This document shows, in pieces, positions 1-7,296 of a DNA stretch of 13,221 bases. The notes below the pieces were generated by a model. It had not been told where the DNA came from and did no database searches. It saw only the letters and a list, made by a program, of their open reading frames with translations. Source of the stretch: Candidatus Nanopelagicales bacterium (GTDB taxonomy: Bacteria > Actinomycetota > Actinomycetes > S36-B12). Location of the stretch: positions 1 through 13,221 of the forward strand of contig JAGYOB010000318.1 in assembly GCA_018399515.1 (NCBI GenBank). Direction: 5' to 3'. A program made the position numbers and the translations under genes. Every line of letters starts with the position of its first letter. Position 1 is the stretch's first letter.

Positions 1-30
1 ACAGCGGTCACCGAAAACAGCGGTCACCGA
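1..30. repeat. Two direct copies of a 14-nt repeat
   Basis: The 14-mer ACAGCGGTCACCGA occurs at 1-14 and again, identical, at 17-30, giving a 16-nt period. It lies just before the ribosome binding site of the small gene at 44 and may continue left of the window. It could be an operator, the end of a longer repeat array, or an internal terminal repeat of an insertion sequence (IS21-type ends carry repeats of this general look, from memory). The reading frame of the downstream gene is also open through it. The repeat itself is certain; its role is not. Confidence 0.7.
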
Positions 31-43
31 GGGTGGAGGAGCG

Positions 44-280
44 ATGGCGAAGGCGTTGTACGGCCACATGGCCCGACCGGCGGTCGAGGCGCACCTCGTC
101 GCCCAGATCGCCCAGTTGCGCTCGCGTATCCGAGACCTCGAGGAGCGCAACGCCCGGTTGAGCGCCGCGGTGGCGGCGCAGTCCTTCGATGTCCAGTCCC
201 TCAGTCCGGCTCCCGATGACCTCGCTGACCTCACCGATCTGGCTGGTCTGAGGGATCTGGCTGATCCTGCGTTCGCCTGA
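44..280 (+). CDS. Small coiled-coil protein of unknown function
   Basis: This 78-residue protein has no recognised enzymatic domain. The ATG at 44 follows a good ribosome binding site (GGAGGA at 35-40). Residues about 17-47 form a leucine-zipper-like coiled coil with regular hydrophobic spacing (LVAQIAQLRSRIRDLEERN). The C-terminal third is acidic and leucine-rich with a near-repetitive DL/LAD pattern, ending ADPAFA. The start (MAKALYGH) and the end resemble a small actinobacterial protein that I recall as starting MAKALLG and ending in an EPALT-like tail, found near smc; this is memory, not a search. There is no signal peptide or membrane segment. The frame stays open to the left edge, so a longer upstream start cannot be excluded. 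It probably oligomerises; any link to SMC is inference from position only. Confidence 0.7.
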   Translation: MAKALYGHMARPAVEAHLVAQIAQLRSRIRDLEERNARLSAAVAAQSFDVQSLSPAPDDLADLTDLAGLRDLADPAFA

Positions 281-351
281 GGTCGTCGTCCGGGGCGACA
301 TGCTGGCCCGCCACGATGCCACGGTGTCCCGATCCGACCGGGGCGCGCCGG

Positions 352-357
352 TAGGGT
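352..357 (+). promoter_or_regulatory. Candidate -10 element for smc
   Basis: TAGGGT fits the actinobacterial TANNNT -10 pattern. A start near 364 would put a GC-rich hairpin at the very 5' end of the smc transcript. No convincing -35 hexamer is seen at 16-18 nt upstream, which is common in actinobacteria but leaves this call weak. A transcript from the small gene at 44 could also serve smc. Confidence 0.28.
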
Positions 358-363
358 GAGCGA

Positions 364-385
364 CCATGCCCCTCGAGAGGGGTGG
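364..385 (+). promoter_or_regulatory. Hairpin in the smc leader
   Basis: CCA, a 2-nt bulge (TG), CCCCT, the tetraloop CGAG, AGGGG and TGG form an 8-bp stem with one bulge. No T-tract follows, so it is not a standard intrinsic terminator. It ends 47 nt before the chosen smc start. It contains the alternative GTG at 382, which argues against that codon being used. It may stabilise the 5' end of the smc mRNA or modulate its translation. Confidence 0.5.
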
Positions 386-432
386 CCTCCTGCGGGGGGT
401 GGTTGCAGACCCGACGAGTGAACGAGGCTGGC

Positions 433-3400
433 GTGCATCTGAAGAGCCTGACCCTGAAGGGATTCAAGTCCTTCGCGGCGGCGACGACCCTTGCCTTCGA
501 GCCGGGGATCACCTGCGTCGTCGGTCCTAACGGCTCGGGTAAGTCCAATGTGGTGGACGGCCTGGCCTGGGTGATGGGTGAACAGGGCGCGAAGTCCCTG
601 CGTGGTGGGGCCATGAGCGACGTGATCTTCGCCGGTACCTCCGGGCGGGCACCCCTGGGTCGCGCGGAAGTCGCGTTGACGATCGATAACAGCGACGGCG
701 CTCTGCCGATCGACTACACCGAGGTGACGATCTCGCGAACGCTGTTTCGCAATGGCGGATCGGAATACGCGATCAACGGCGATCCGTGTCGCTTGCTCGA
801 CGTGCAAGAACTCCTCAGCGACTCCGGTATCGGTCGCGAGATGCACGTCATCGTCGGACAGGGCCAACTCGATGCGATCTTGCACGCCACCCCCGAGGAC
901 CGGCGGGGATTCGTTGAGGAAGCAGCCGGAGTCCTCAAGCACCGCAAGCGCAAAGAGAAAGCCCTACGCAAACTCGACGCGATGGAGGCGAACCTCTCTC
1001 GGGTGGGGGATCTCGCCCACGAACTTCGACGTCAACTCAAGCCGCTAGGCAAACAGGCGGAGGTGGCGCGCCGTGCTGCGGTGATCCAGGCTGAGGCTCG
1101 CGATGCTCGACTACGGCTGCTGGCCGACGATCTCGGGTCGTTGCGCGAGACGCTGGCTGCTGAAGTCGCCGATGAAGCTGCACTGCGCCAGCGGCGGATG
1201 GAGGTCGAGGCGCTTCTGGCCGGACTCACTTCGCAGGAGGCCGACCTCGAACGCGACCTGCAACGGGACGCACCGCTCTTGGCGACGGCCGCGCAGTCCT
1301 GGTTCGGGTTGTCAGCGCTGCGCGAACGCCTGCTGGGCACGGGATCGTTGGCCGCAGAACGGCTCCGGTTGATCGATGCCGACGAGCAGGTCGGGCAATC
1401 CGGCGGGCGCGATCCTGAAGAACTTGAAGCCCAGGCTCGCGAGGTCAGGGCCGAGGAGTTCGAATGGGGTCGGCGGGTCGAGTCCGAACGCACAGCGCTC
1501 GCTGATGCGGTCGGCCAGCGTCAGGTCGCCGAGGATGCTCTGGCTGCCGAGGAATCTCGTATCGCAGCCGAATCACGAGCTGCGGCGGATCGTCGAGAAA
1601 GCCTCGCACGCCTAGCCGGGCAGGTTGCCGCGGCTCGCTCCCGTTGGGAAGCGCGCGGTGAACAGGTGCAGCGGTTGGGTGAGCAGCATGCCGAGGCTCT
1701 CGCTCGTGCTGAGGTCGCACAACGTGAGTTCACCACCTTGGAGTCGCAGGTCGCTGGGCTCGACGCCGGTGAAGTCGGGTTGGATGCGGAATACGAATCC
1801 GTGCAGGAGCGACTCATGGCAGCGGATGCCCGCGTCGAATCGATGCGGGAGGCAGAGCGCGACGCCGATCGCGAACGTGCTGCCCTGAGCGCTCGGTGCG
1901 AAGCCTTGCGTATCGGCCTTGCCCACGGTGAGGGCGTGGATGCACTCGTCGCAGAGGGCGATCGGATCGGTGTTATCGGCACTGTCACCGATGCTGTCCG
2001 CGTCGAAGCAGGTGCCGAACGGGCAGTGGCAGCACTGCTCGGTCCGCTCGCGGAGGCAGTGATCGTCGCAGATGAGCGCTTCGCCCATGAAGCGCTGGTC
2101 TTCCTGCGTGAACATGACGCCGGTCGAGCCACGATCGTCATCGCCACGGACGCTCCCGTGTCCGGGGCGCACGCGACTGCGCCTCCCGAGTCGGTCTGGA
2201 TGATCGAGACTCTCGCCGGACAGGCCTCGGTGATCGCTGCCCTTCGCCCCGTGCTCGATGGAGCGGTCCTCGTCGCAGATCTGTCGACGGCGCGCCGAGT
2301 CCGCTCCCAACGTCCCGATCTCACAGTGGTGACGCGCGATGGTGATGTGCTGGCGGCGCGCACCGCCCGTGGCGGCAGCCGTGGCGCGCCCACTCTGCTC
2401 GAGGTTCAAGCAGCGGTTGACGAGGCCGAGTCGGCGTTGGCCGAGGTCACCCACCGCCTCGAGCGCACCCGCTTCTCCCTCACCTCAGCACTGGACGAGC
2501 AGCGGGAGATTGCCGAGGGCGCCGAGGCCGCGTTGGCGCGGTTGCATGATTCGGATGCCCGACTGGCGGCCGTCGCCGAGCAGCTCGGACAGTGGGGTGC
2601 CGAGGCTCGCTCGGCCGCAGCGGAGGCTGAACGACTCGCCCAGGCCATCGCCGATGCGCAAGCAGCCCGCGCGGCAGATGAGGCGACCCTGACAGAACTC
2701 CAAGAACGTCTCGATGTCGCACAGCGTGAACCCACTGAGGCGTCGACAGATGAACGCGAAGCCCTCGCAGAGGCTGCCGAATTGTCTCGTCGCGTCGAGG
2801 TCGAAGCGCGGTTGGCAGTGCGCACTGGTGAAGAACGCATCCGCTCTTTGAGTGCGCACGCACAGTCTCTGGAGAAGGCCGCGGCGAACGAGCGCGCCGC
2901 TCGACGCCGTGCGGAGGAACTACGCGAACGCCGTCGGCGCGAGGCGGTCTCGGCGCGTGCGGTGGTCCTGGGAGTGCGCCGCACCATGCGGGCCCTCGAT
3001 GCTGCCCTCATCGTGGCCGAGGCCGAGAGAGATGAACTGCAGCGTGTCCAGTCCGAACGCGAGACAGCCGTCCACCAGATCCGCGATTCCGCGCGTGAGC
3101 AAGCCTCGCAGTTGGAGCGCCTGACCGACTCTGTCCACCGCGATGAGGTTGCGCGCGCTGAGCAGCGCCTGCGCATCGAACAGCTCGAGGGCAGGGTGAT
3201 CGAGGAATTCGGTCTCGAACCGGACGCCGTCGTCGACGAATACGGTCCTGATCAACTCATTCCGCCCGCACCCTTGGCGCCCGGTGACGAGGAACCCGAT
3301 GAGCCAGCGCAGCCCTATCCCTTCGTCCGGGTCGAACAGGAGCGACGATTAGCCTCGGCTGAGCGTGGATTGGCGCTGCTGGGACGGGTGAATCCCCTAG

Positions 3401-3993
3401 CACTCGAGGAGTACGCAGCACTGGAGGAGCGGTTGCGATTCCTGACCGAGCAGCTCGACGACCTCAAACGGTCGCGGGCTGACCTGCAGGAGATCATCAC
3501 CGATGTCGATGAGCGCATCCAGCAGGTGTTCTCCGAAGCGTATGCCGACACCGAGCGGCATTTCGCCGATGTGTTCTCGCGGTTATTCCCCGGAGGTGAG
3601 GGTCGCTTGATACTGACCGACCCGGATGACCTGCTCACCACCGGTATCGAGGTCGAGGCGCGCCCGCCGGGCAAGAAGGTCAAGCGGCTATCACTGCTGT
3701 CCGGTGGCGAGAGGTCGTTGACCGCGGTTGCCTTCCTGATCGCTTTGTTCAAGGCTCGACCCAGCCCGTTCTACGTCCTCGACGAGGTCGAGGCAGCGCT
3801 GGACGATGTGAATCTCGGTCGCCTCATCGATGCCATCGAGGAACTGCGTGATACGTCGCAGTTGATCATCATCACCCACCAAAAGCGCACGATGGAGATC
3901 GCCGACGCGCTCTACGGTGTCTCGATGCGCGGTGACGGCGTCACCCACGTGGTCGGTCAGCGGCTGCGTGATACCGAGGCTGCGACCGCCTAG
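433..3993 (+). CDS. smc: Chromosome segregation ATPase SMC
   Basis: This is the core subunit of the SMC-ScpAB condensin complex, which loads near the origin, extrudes or tethers DNA loops and helps separate sister chromosomes. The protein has 1186 residues, normal for bacterial SMC. The N-terminal head begins HLKSLTLKGFKSF and carries Walker A GPNGSGKS (about 31-38), then GEQGAKSLRGG. Two long Glu/Arg/Ala-rich coiled coils (about 165-490 and 660-980) flank a hinge domain (about 500-650, including GRATIVIA). The C-terminal head has RVNPLA (from 986), the ABC signature LSGGE (1089-1093) and Walker B YVLDE (about 1114-1118). GTG at 433 is preferred: the conserved N-terminus starts there and AACGAGG lies 5 nt upstream. 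In-frame GTGs at 382 and 418 add only non-conserved residues. It contains two TTA codons (3349, 3583). ftsY follows after 34 nt, probably co-transcribed. Confidence 0.97.
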   Translation: MHLKSLTLKGFKSFAAATTLAFEPGITCVVGPNGSGKSNVVDGLAWVMGEQGAKSLRGGAMSDVIFAGTSGRAPLGRAEVALTIDNSDGALPIDYTEVTISRTLFRNGGSEYAINGDPCRLLDVQELLSDSGIGREMHVIVGQGQLDAILHATPEDRRGFVEEAAGVLKHRKRKEKALRKLDAMEANLSRVGDLAHELRRQLKPLGKQAEVARRAAVIQAEARDARLRLLADDLGSLRETLAAEVADEAALRQRRMEVEALLAGLTSQEADLERDLQRDAPLLATAAQSWFGLSALRERLLGTGSLAAERLRLIDADEQVGQSGGRDPEELEAQAREVRAEEFEWGRRVESERTALADAVGQRQVAEDALAAEESRIAAESRAAADRRESLARLAGQVAAARSRWEARGEQVQRLGEQHAEALARAEVAQREFTTLESQVAGLDAGEVGLDAEYESVQERLMAADARVESMREAERDADRERAALSARCEALRIGLAHGEGVDALVAEGDRIGVIGTVTDAVRVEAGAERAVAALLGPLAEAVIVADERFAHEALVFLREHDAGRATIVIATDAPVSGAHATAPPESVWMIETLAGQASVIAALRPVLDGAVLVADLSTARRVRSQRPDLTVVTRDGDVLAARTARGGSRGAPTLLEVQAAVDEAESALAEVTHRLERTRFSLTSALDEQREIAEGAEAALARLHDSDARLAAVAEQLGQWGAEARSAAAEAERLAQAIADAQAARAADEATLTELQERLDVAQREPTEASTDEREALAEAAELSRRVEVEARLAVRTGEERIRSLSAHAQSLEKAAANERAARRRAEELRERRRREAVSARAVVLGVRRTMRALDAALIVAEAERDELQRVQSERETAVHQIRDSAREQASQLERLTDSVHRDEVARAEQRLRIEQLEGRVIEEFGLEPDAVVDEYGPDQLIPPAPLAPGDEEPDEPAQPYPFVRVEQERRLASAERGLALLGRVNPLALEEYAALEERLRFLTEQLDDLKRSRADLQEIITDVDERIQQVFSEAYADTERHFADVFSRLFPGGEGRLILTDPDDLLTTGIEVEARPPGKKVKRLSLLSGGERSLTAVAFLIALFKARPSPFYVLDEVEAALDDVNLGRLIDAIEELRDTSQLIIITHQKRTMEIADALYGVSMRGDGVTHVVGQRLRDTEAATA

Positions 3994-4027
3994 GTCCCAT
4001 CTGTCCTCGGGGGGCGCCGGTGATTGG

Positions 4028-5242
4028 ATGACCCTCGTGGATTCCATCGTGTTCTACCTCGCCATCGGTCTGGCCTTAATCGTCGTCATCGGCGTCGGTG
4101 TCGCTATCGCGCTGATGCGCCGTGGCGAGCCCCGCCAGCCCAAGCCGCGTCCGGGCATCGACTACGCCCCCGGCGTCGGCGATGACGACACCGTTCCGCG
4201 AGACACCCCGCGCCGCAGGATCGAGCAGGCCGAGGGCGGTATCGACACGCTGACCCTGCCCGAACCGCAGGAGGTCGAGGCGCCGGCCGAGGAGGTCTCC
4301 GAGTGGGTAGTGGAGATTCCCGAACCGGCCGAGGGGCGACTGATTCGTCTGCGCAAGCGGCTGGCTCGATCCAATAACGCGCTGGGACGCGGGTTGCTGG
4401 CGCTGCTGTCTCGAGACACCCTCGATGCGACGGCATGGGAGGAGATCGAGGAGGTTCTGCTCACCGCCGATCTCGGGGTCGCCGCGACCACCGAACTCGT
4501 CGATGCACTCCAAACTCGGGTGCGGGCCGAGGGGACGAAGGACCCCGAGGTGCTGCGCACGATGCTGCGCGAGGAACTCATCGGCCTCGTCGATCCAACT
4601 ATGGATCGGTCTCTGGCAACCACCGCATCCGCGAACGGTCCGGCCATCGTCCTCGTCGTCGGAGTCAATGGAACCGGCAAGACGACGACGACGGGTAAGC
4701 TCGCCCGCCTGCTTATCGCCTCCGATCGCACGGTTTTGCTCGGCGCGGCCGATACGTTCCGGGCGGCTGCGGCTGAGCAGTTGCAGACCTGGGGTGATCG
4801 GGTGGCCGCACCGGTCGTCCGTGGCCCCGAGGGCGGGGACCCAGCCGCTGTCGCCTTCGATGCGGTGCGCATCGGCACTGAGGCAGAGGTTGACACGGTG
4901 GTGATCGACACCGCGGGCCGATTGCACACCAAGGTCGGCTTGATGGATGAACTCGGCAAGGTCAAGCGGGTCGTGGAGAAGCACGGGCCGGTCGATGAGG
5001 TACTCCTCGTCCTCGATGCCACCACCGGGCAGAACGGCATGAACCAGGCGCGGGTATTCGCCGAGGTGGTCGATGTCACCGGGATCGTGCTGACCAAGTT
5101 GGACGGGACGGCCAAGGGGGGGATCGTCGTCGCCGTCCAGCGCGAACTGGGCGTTCCGGTGAAGCTCATCGGGCTCGGTGAGGGCCCCGATGACCTGGCT
5201 CCCTTCGACCCGGCATCCTTCGTCGACGCCCTCCTCGACTAG
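4028..5242 (+). CDS. ftsY: Signal recognition particle receptor FtsY
   Basis: FtsY is the membrane-bound SRP receptor. It pairs with Ffh in a GTP-dependent complex that delivers translating ribosomes to the Sec translocon. The protein has 404 residues. Residues about 6-30 form one hydrophobic membrane anchor followed by RR, as in other actinobacterial FtsY. An acidic, proline-rich linker follows (about 35-110), then the helical N domain (about 110-205) and the GTPase domain. Visible GTPase motifs are G1 GVNGTGKTT (from 212), the DTFRAAA segment, G3 DTAGR (294-298), G4 TKLDG (356-360) with AKGG after it, and the closing GLGEGPDDLAPFD. The ATG at 4028 is chosen because the membrane segment starts right after it. 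The longer frame back to 3917 overlaps smc and adds unrelated sequence. The ribosome binding site is weak (a G-rich stretch about 12 nt upstream), so coupling to smc translation is likely. Confidence 0.96.
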   Translation: MTLVDSIVFYLAIGLALIVVIGVGVAIALMRRGEPRQPKPRPGIDYAPGVGDDDTVPRDTPRRRIEQAEGGIDTLTLPEPQEVEAPAEEVSEWVVEIPEPAEGRLIRLRKRLARSNNALGRGLLALLSRDTLDATAWEEIEEVLLTADLGVAATTELVDALQTRVRAEGTKDPEVLRTMLREELIGLVDPTMDRSLATTASANGPAIVLVVGVNGTGKTTTTGKLARLLIASDRTVLLGAADTFRAAAAEQLQTWGDRVAAPVVRGPEGGDPAAVAFDAVRIGTEAEVDTVVIDTAGRLHTKVGLMDELGKVKRVVEKHGPVDEVLLVLDATTGQNGMNQARVFAEVVDVTGIVLTKLDGTAKGGIVVAVQRELGVPVKLIGLGEGPDDLAPFDPASFVDALLD

Positions 5243-5252
5243 CCCCCCTCGC

Positions 5253-5284
5253 CACCTCCCGACCTCCCGACCTCCCCGCCTCCC
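5253..5284. repeat. Four tandem octamers, C-rich; possible Rho site or G-quadruplex
   Basis: Four consecutive 8-nt units read CACCTCCC, GACCTCCC, GACCTCCC and CGCCTCCC. They begin 10 nt after the ftsY stop, and the spacer is also C-rich (CCCCCC). The + strand is strikingly C-rich and G-poor, the composition favoured by Rho utilisation sites, so this may end the smc-ftsY transcript. The minus strand carries four GGG tracts separated by loops of 4-5 nt, which fits the usual G-quadruplex pattern. No intrinsic terminator with a T-tract is present. The repeat is certain; both functional readings are inference. Confidence 0.6.
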
Positions 5285-5289
5285 TACGT

Positions 5290-5315
5290 CTGAGTTACCT
5301 CAGTGGTCGTTACCT
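5290..5315 (+). promoter_or_regulatory. Small inverted and direct repeats before the mod operon
   Basis: CTGAG-TTAC-CTCAG (5290-5303) is a 5-bp stem with a 4-nt loop. GTTACCT occurs at 5294-5300 and again at 5309-5315, 15 nt apart. These lie 46-71 nt upstream of the predicted -35 of the molybdate regulator and could be a protein-binding site. No ModE-type operator of the E. coli kind (TATATA half-sites) is present. The elements are short and chance is possible. Confidence 0.25.
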
Positions 5316-5360
5316 TCGTCGTGGGTTCTCGGTAGTGAGGCAACACCTTGACGAAAGGGG

Positions 5361-5396
5361 TTGCGAGGGGTGGATGCGGAGAATAATCTTCGATTG
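5361..5396 (+). promoter_or_regulatory. Promoter of the mod operon, predicted leaderless
   Basis: TTGCGA (5361-5366) and TAATCT (5384-5389) are separated by exactly 17 nt and resemble the vegetative -35/-10 consensus. Counting 7 nt from the last base of the -10 places the transcription start at 5396, which is the G of the GTG start codon of the regulator gene. This predicts a leaderless mRNA, a common form in actinobacteria. The only SD-like stretch (GGAG, about 5378-5381) is 14 nt from the start, too far for good use. AGGGGT at 5356-5361 and 5366-5371 flanks the -35 with one-helical-turn spacing and could be an operator. Confidence 0.6.
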
Positions 5397-5812
5397 TGCC
5401 GCATTTTCGGATATCGCAAGCAGCTGCTCTTCTGCAGGTGAGTGACGACACGGTTCGGCGCTGGGCCGAGGCCGGTCGAATCCCCACGACTGCCGACAGC
5501 AGCGGGCGCACCGTCATCGAGGGGGCCGAACTCGCCGCTTTCATGCGCCATATCGCCGCCGAAGCCGATCCCATCGTGCCGGTGGGCACCCGGGTTGCCG
5601 GTGAATCCGCCCGCAACCGCCTGCCCGGTCTGGTGACCCGGGTGCTGCGGGACACGGTGATGGCCCAGGTGGAGGTGCAGGTCGGTCCGCACCGCATGGT
5701 CAGCCTGATGAGCACGGAGGCCGCCGATGACCTCAGTCTGGAGCCGGGGGTTCTGGTCATCGCCTCGGTGAAATCCACCAATGTCGTGATCGAAGCGCTG
5801 GAAGTCTCCTGA
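5396..5812 (+). CDS. HTH-TOBE molybdate-responsive regulator
   Basis: This 138-residue protein combines a DNA-binding head with an oxyanion-sensing tail. Residues 1-50 read as a MerR/excisionase-type helix-turn-helix (ISQAAALLQVSDDTVRRWAEAGRIP), followed by a short linker. Residues about 73-136 form a TOBE (Mop-like) domain from RNRLPGLV to VKSTNVVIEAL. TOBE/Mop domains bind molybdate or tungstate in ModE, ModC and Mop proteins. Its TOBE domain resembles that at the end of ModC three genes downstream (RNxLPGxV ... VKSTxV). The likely role is to sense cytoplasmic molybdate and control this operon, as ModE does in E. coli, but with a different HTH type. The GTG start coincides with the predicted transcription start. 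The stop overlaps the modA start (TGATG). Family assignment is strong; whether it represses or activates is unknown. Confidence 0.88.
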   Translation: MPHFRISQAAALLQVSDDTVRRWAEAGRIPTTADSSGRTVIEGAELAAFMRHIAAEADPIVPVGTRVAGESARNRLPGLVTRVLRDTVMAQVEVQVGPHRMVSLMSTEAADDLSLEPGVLVIASVKSTNVVIEALEVS

Positions 5813-6609
5813 TGGTCACGCTGCGTCGCATGATCCCCGCGCTGATCGTGGCCGTGAGCATGACCGCGGTTTCTGGATGTGGCGGCACCGGCTCCGAGTC
5901 GCCGGCGCAGAGCGACGCAACGGGTGAGGTTCTCATCGCTGCCGCCTCGGATCTGCGCTACGCATTGGACGACGTTCTCGATCGTGTCGAGCAACGTCAT
6001 CCTGATCTCCGCCCCAGAGTGACCTATGGGTCAAGTGGCCAATTCCTGCAGCAGATCGAATCGGGCGCACCTTTCGATCTGTACCTCTCGGCCGATCTGT
6101 CGTATCCGCAGTCCCTGGTGGATTCAGGGCGCGCTCCTGTCGATGAGTTGTTCACCTACGCGATCGGTCGCCTCGTGCTGTGGGTACCCGAAGGGTCGGA
6201 AATCCCGGTCGAGCAAGGTCTCGATGTGCTGCTGGATCCGGCTATTACGACGATCGCGATCGCGAATCCCGATCATGCGCCGTACGGACGCGCAGCGGTG
6301 CAGGCCCTCGCTTCGGCGGGGATCGAGTCGGCGGTCCAGGACAGGTTCGTTATCGGCGAGAACATCGCACAGGCGGCCGAATTCGTTGCCTCCGGGAATG
6401 CCGATGCTGGCATCGTGGCACTGTCGCTCGTTCTCGCCGATCCGCTGAAGAACATCGGTTCCTGGTCGCACATTCCCAACGACATGTTCCCCACCATGGA
6501 GCAGGGAGGAGTGGTCTTGACCGATAGCAAGGGGGCCCGAACGGTGCGCGACATGCTGTTGGACGACGAAGGCCAGGCGATCCTGTCTCGCTATGGCTTC
6601 CTCCGCTGA
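5812..6609 (+). CDS. modA: Molybdate-binding lipoprotein ModA
   Basis: ModA is the extracytoplasmic substrate-binding protein of the molybdate ABC importer; it captures molybdate (or tungstate) and presents it to ModB. The protein has 265 residues. The N-terminus is a lipoprotein signal peptide: RR, a hydrophobic core and the lipobox VSGC with Cys23 as the predicted lipidated residue, so it is tethered to the outer face of the membrane. The mature part begins with VLIAAASDLRYAL and has the family motif VTYGSSGQFLQQIESGAPFD, then LYLSAD, both typical of ModA; serines in the AAASD and GSSG regions normally contact the oxyanion. Later segments (IAIANPDHAPYGRAA, GENIAQAAEFVASGNADAGIVALS) also fit. 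The ATG overlaps the stop of the regulator gene, implying translational coupling. Confidence 0.94.
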   Translation: MVTLRRMIPALIVAVSMTAVSGCGGTGSESPAQSDATGEVLIAAASDLRYALDDVLDRVEQRHPDLRPRVTYGSSGQFLQQIESGAPFDLYLSADLSYPQSLVDSGRAPVDELFTYAIGRLVLWVPEGSEIPVEQGLDVLLDPAITTIAIANPDHAPYGRAAVQALASAGIESAVQDRFVIGENIAQAAEFVASGNADAGIVALSLVLADPLKNIGSWSHIPNDMFPTMEQGGVVLTDSKGARTVRDMLLDDEGQAILSRYGFLR

Positions 6610-6624
6610 GGACTGATCCGTTTC

Positions 6625-7296
6625 ATGGACGGCGAAGCTCTCGCCCTGAGCCTGCGGCTGGCGTTCGCCACGTCGGCAGTGCTGCTCGCCGTCTCCATCC
6701 CTCTTGCCGCCTGGATCACCTTCACGCGAAAACGATGGGTGGCAGTCGTCGAAGCGATCGTTGCACTGCCGATCGTGCTCCCACCTACGGTGCTGGGTTT
6801 CTATCTTCTTGTCGCGATGGGCGCCCAATCCCCTTTGGGGCGCTGGTGGGTGGACGTCACTGGTGGACCGCTGGTGTTCAGTTTCCAAGGGCTACTCATC
6901 GCGTCGGTGCTGTCCAGTCTGCCGTTCGCCGTTCAGCCGCTCGTCGCAGCCTTCTCCGGCGTTGATCGACGACTCCTCGAGGCATCGGCGGTCTTGGGCC
7001 GCGGATGGATCTTTGCTGTTTTCAAGGTGGTGCTTCCGCTATCACGGGCGGGGCTCGTTACGGCGCTGGTTCTCAGTTTTGCGCACACCGTGGGGGAGTT
7101 CGGGGTCGTGTTGATGGTGGGCGGGAATATCCCGGGTTCGACCAGAACCCTGTCGATCGATATCTATGACAGCGTTCAATCCTTCGACTATGCGGCAGCC
7201 GGCGTGACGAGTGTCGCGCTCCTCGGATTCTCAGCGGTTGTTCTCACCATCGTCTATTCACTGCGCAGGAGAGGGGATCGACGATGGGTGATGTGA
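6625..7296 (+). CDS. modB: Molybdate ABC transporter permease ModB
   Basis: ModB is the membrane channel of the molybdate importer; a dimer passes the ion from ModA to the cytoplasm, driven by ModC. The protein has 223 residues, normal for the family, and is hydrophobic with about five or six membrane segments, the first at about 7-30. It has the typical LPIVLPPTVLGFYLL stretch (about 48-62) and the cytoplasmic EAA loop that docks on the ATPase (about 117-143, LLEASAVLGRG...LPLSRAG). Further along, AHTVGEFGVVLMVGGNIPG is strongly characteristic of ModB/CysT-type permeases. The ATG follows the modA stop by 15 nt, with GAGG at about 12 nt upstream. The last codons overlap the modC start. Confidence 0.94.
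   Translation: MDGEALALSLRLAFATSAVLLAVSIPLAAWITFTRKRWVAVVEAIVALPIVLPPTVLGFYLLVAMGAQSPLGRWWVDVTGGPLVFSFQGLLIASVLSSLPFAVQPLVAAFSGVDRRLLEASAVLGRGWIFAVFKVVLPLSRAGLVTALVLSFAHTVGEFGVVLMVGGNIPGSTRTLSIDIYDSVQSFDYAAAGVTSVALLGFSAVVLTIVYSLRRRGDRRWVM

Noticed and set aside
382..432. N-terminal extension of SMC from GTG 382
   Set aside because: The 17 added residues do not look like SMC, the GTG lies inside a hairpin, and the conserved head starts at GTG 433 with an SD-like AACGAGG.
366..530. 54-codon ORF overlapping the smc start
   Set aside because: No SD and no recognisable protein; most of it is smc read in another frame. Kept only as a possible leader effect.
1521..2454. Long minus-strand frames inside smc (and similar ones in ftsY, amt and glnD)
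   Set aside because: They are low-complexity Ser/Arg/Ala-rich shadows of high-GC coding sequence with no recognisable domain or ribosome binding site.
3917..4027. FtsY start at 3917, overlapping smc
   Set aside because: The extra residues are an alternative-frame reading of the smc end; the membrane anchor and normal FtsY start follow ATG 4028.
5290..5395. E. coli-type ModE operator or molybdenum-cofactor riboswitch before the mod genes
   Set aside because: No TATATA-type palindrome is present, and a leaderless start would leave no room for a riboswitch.
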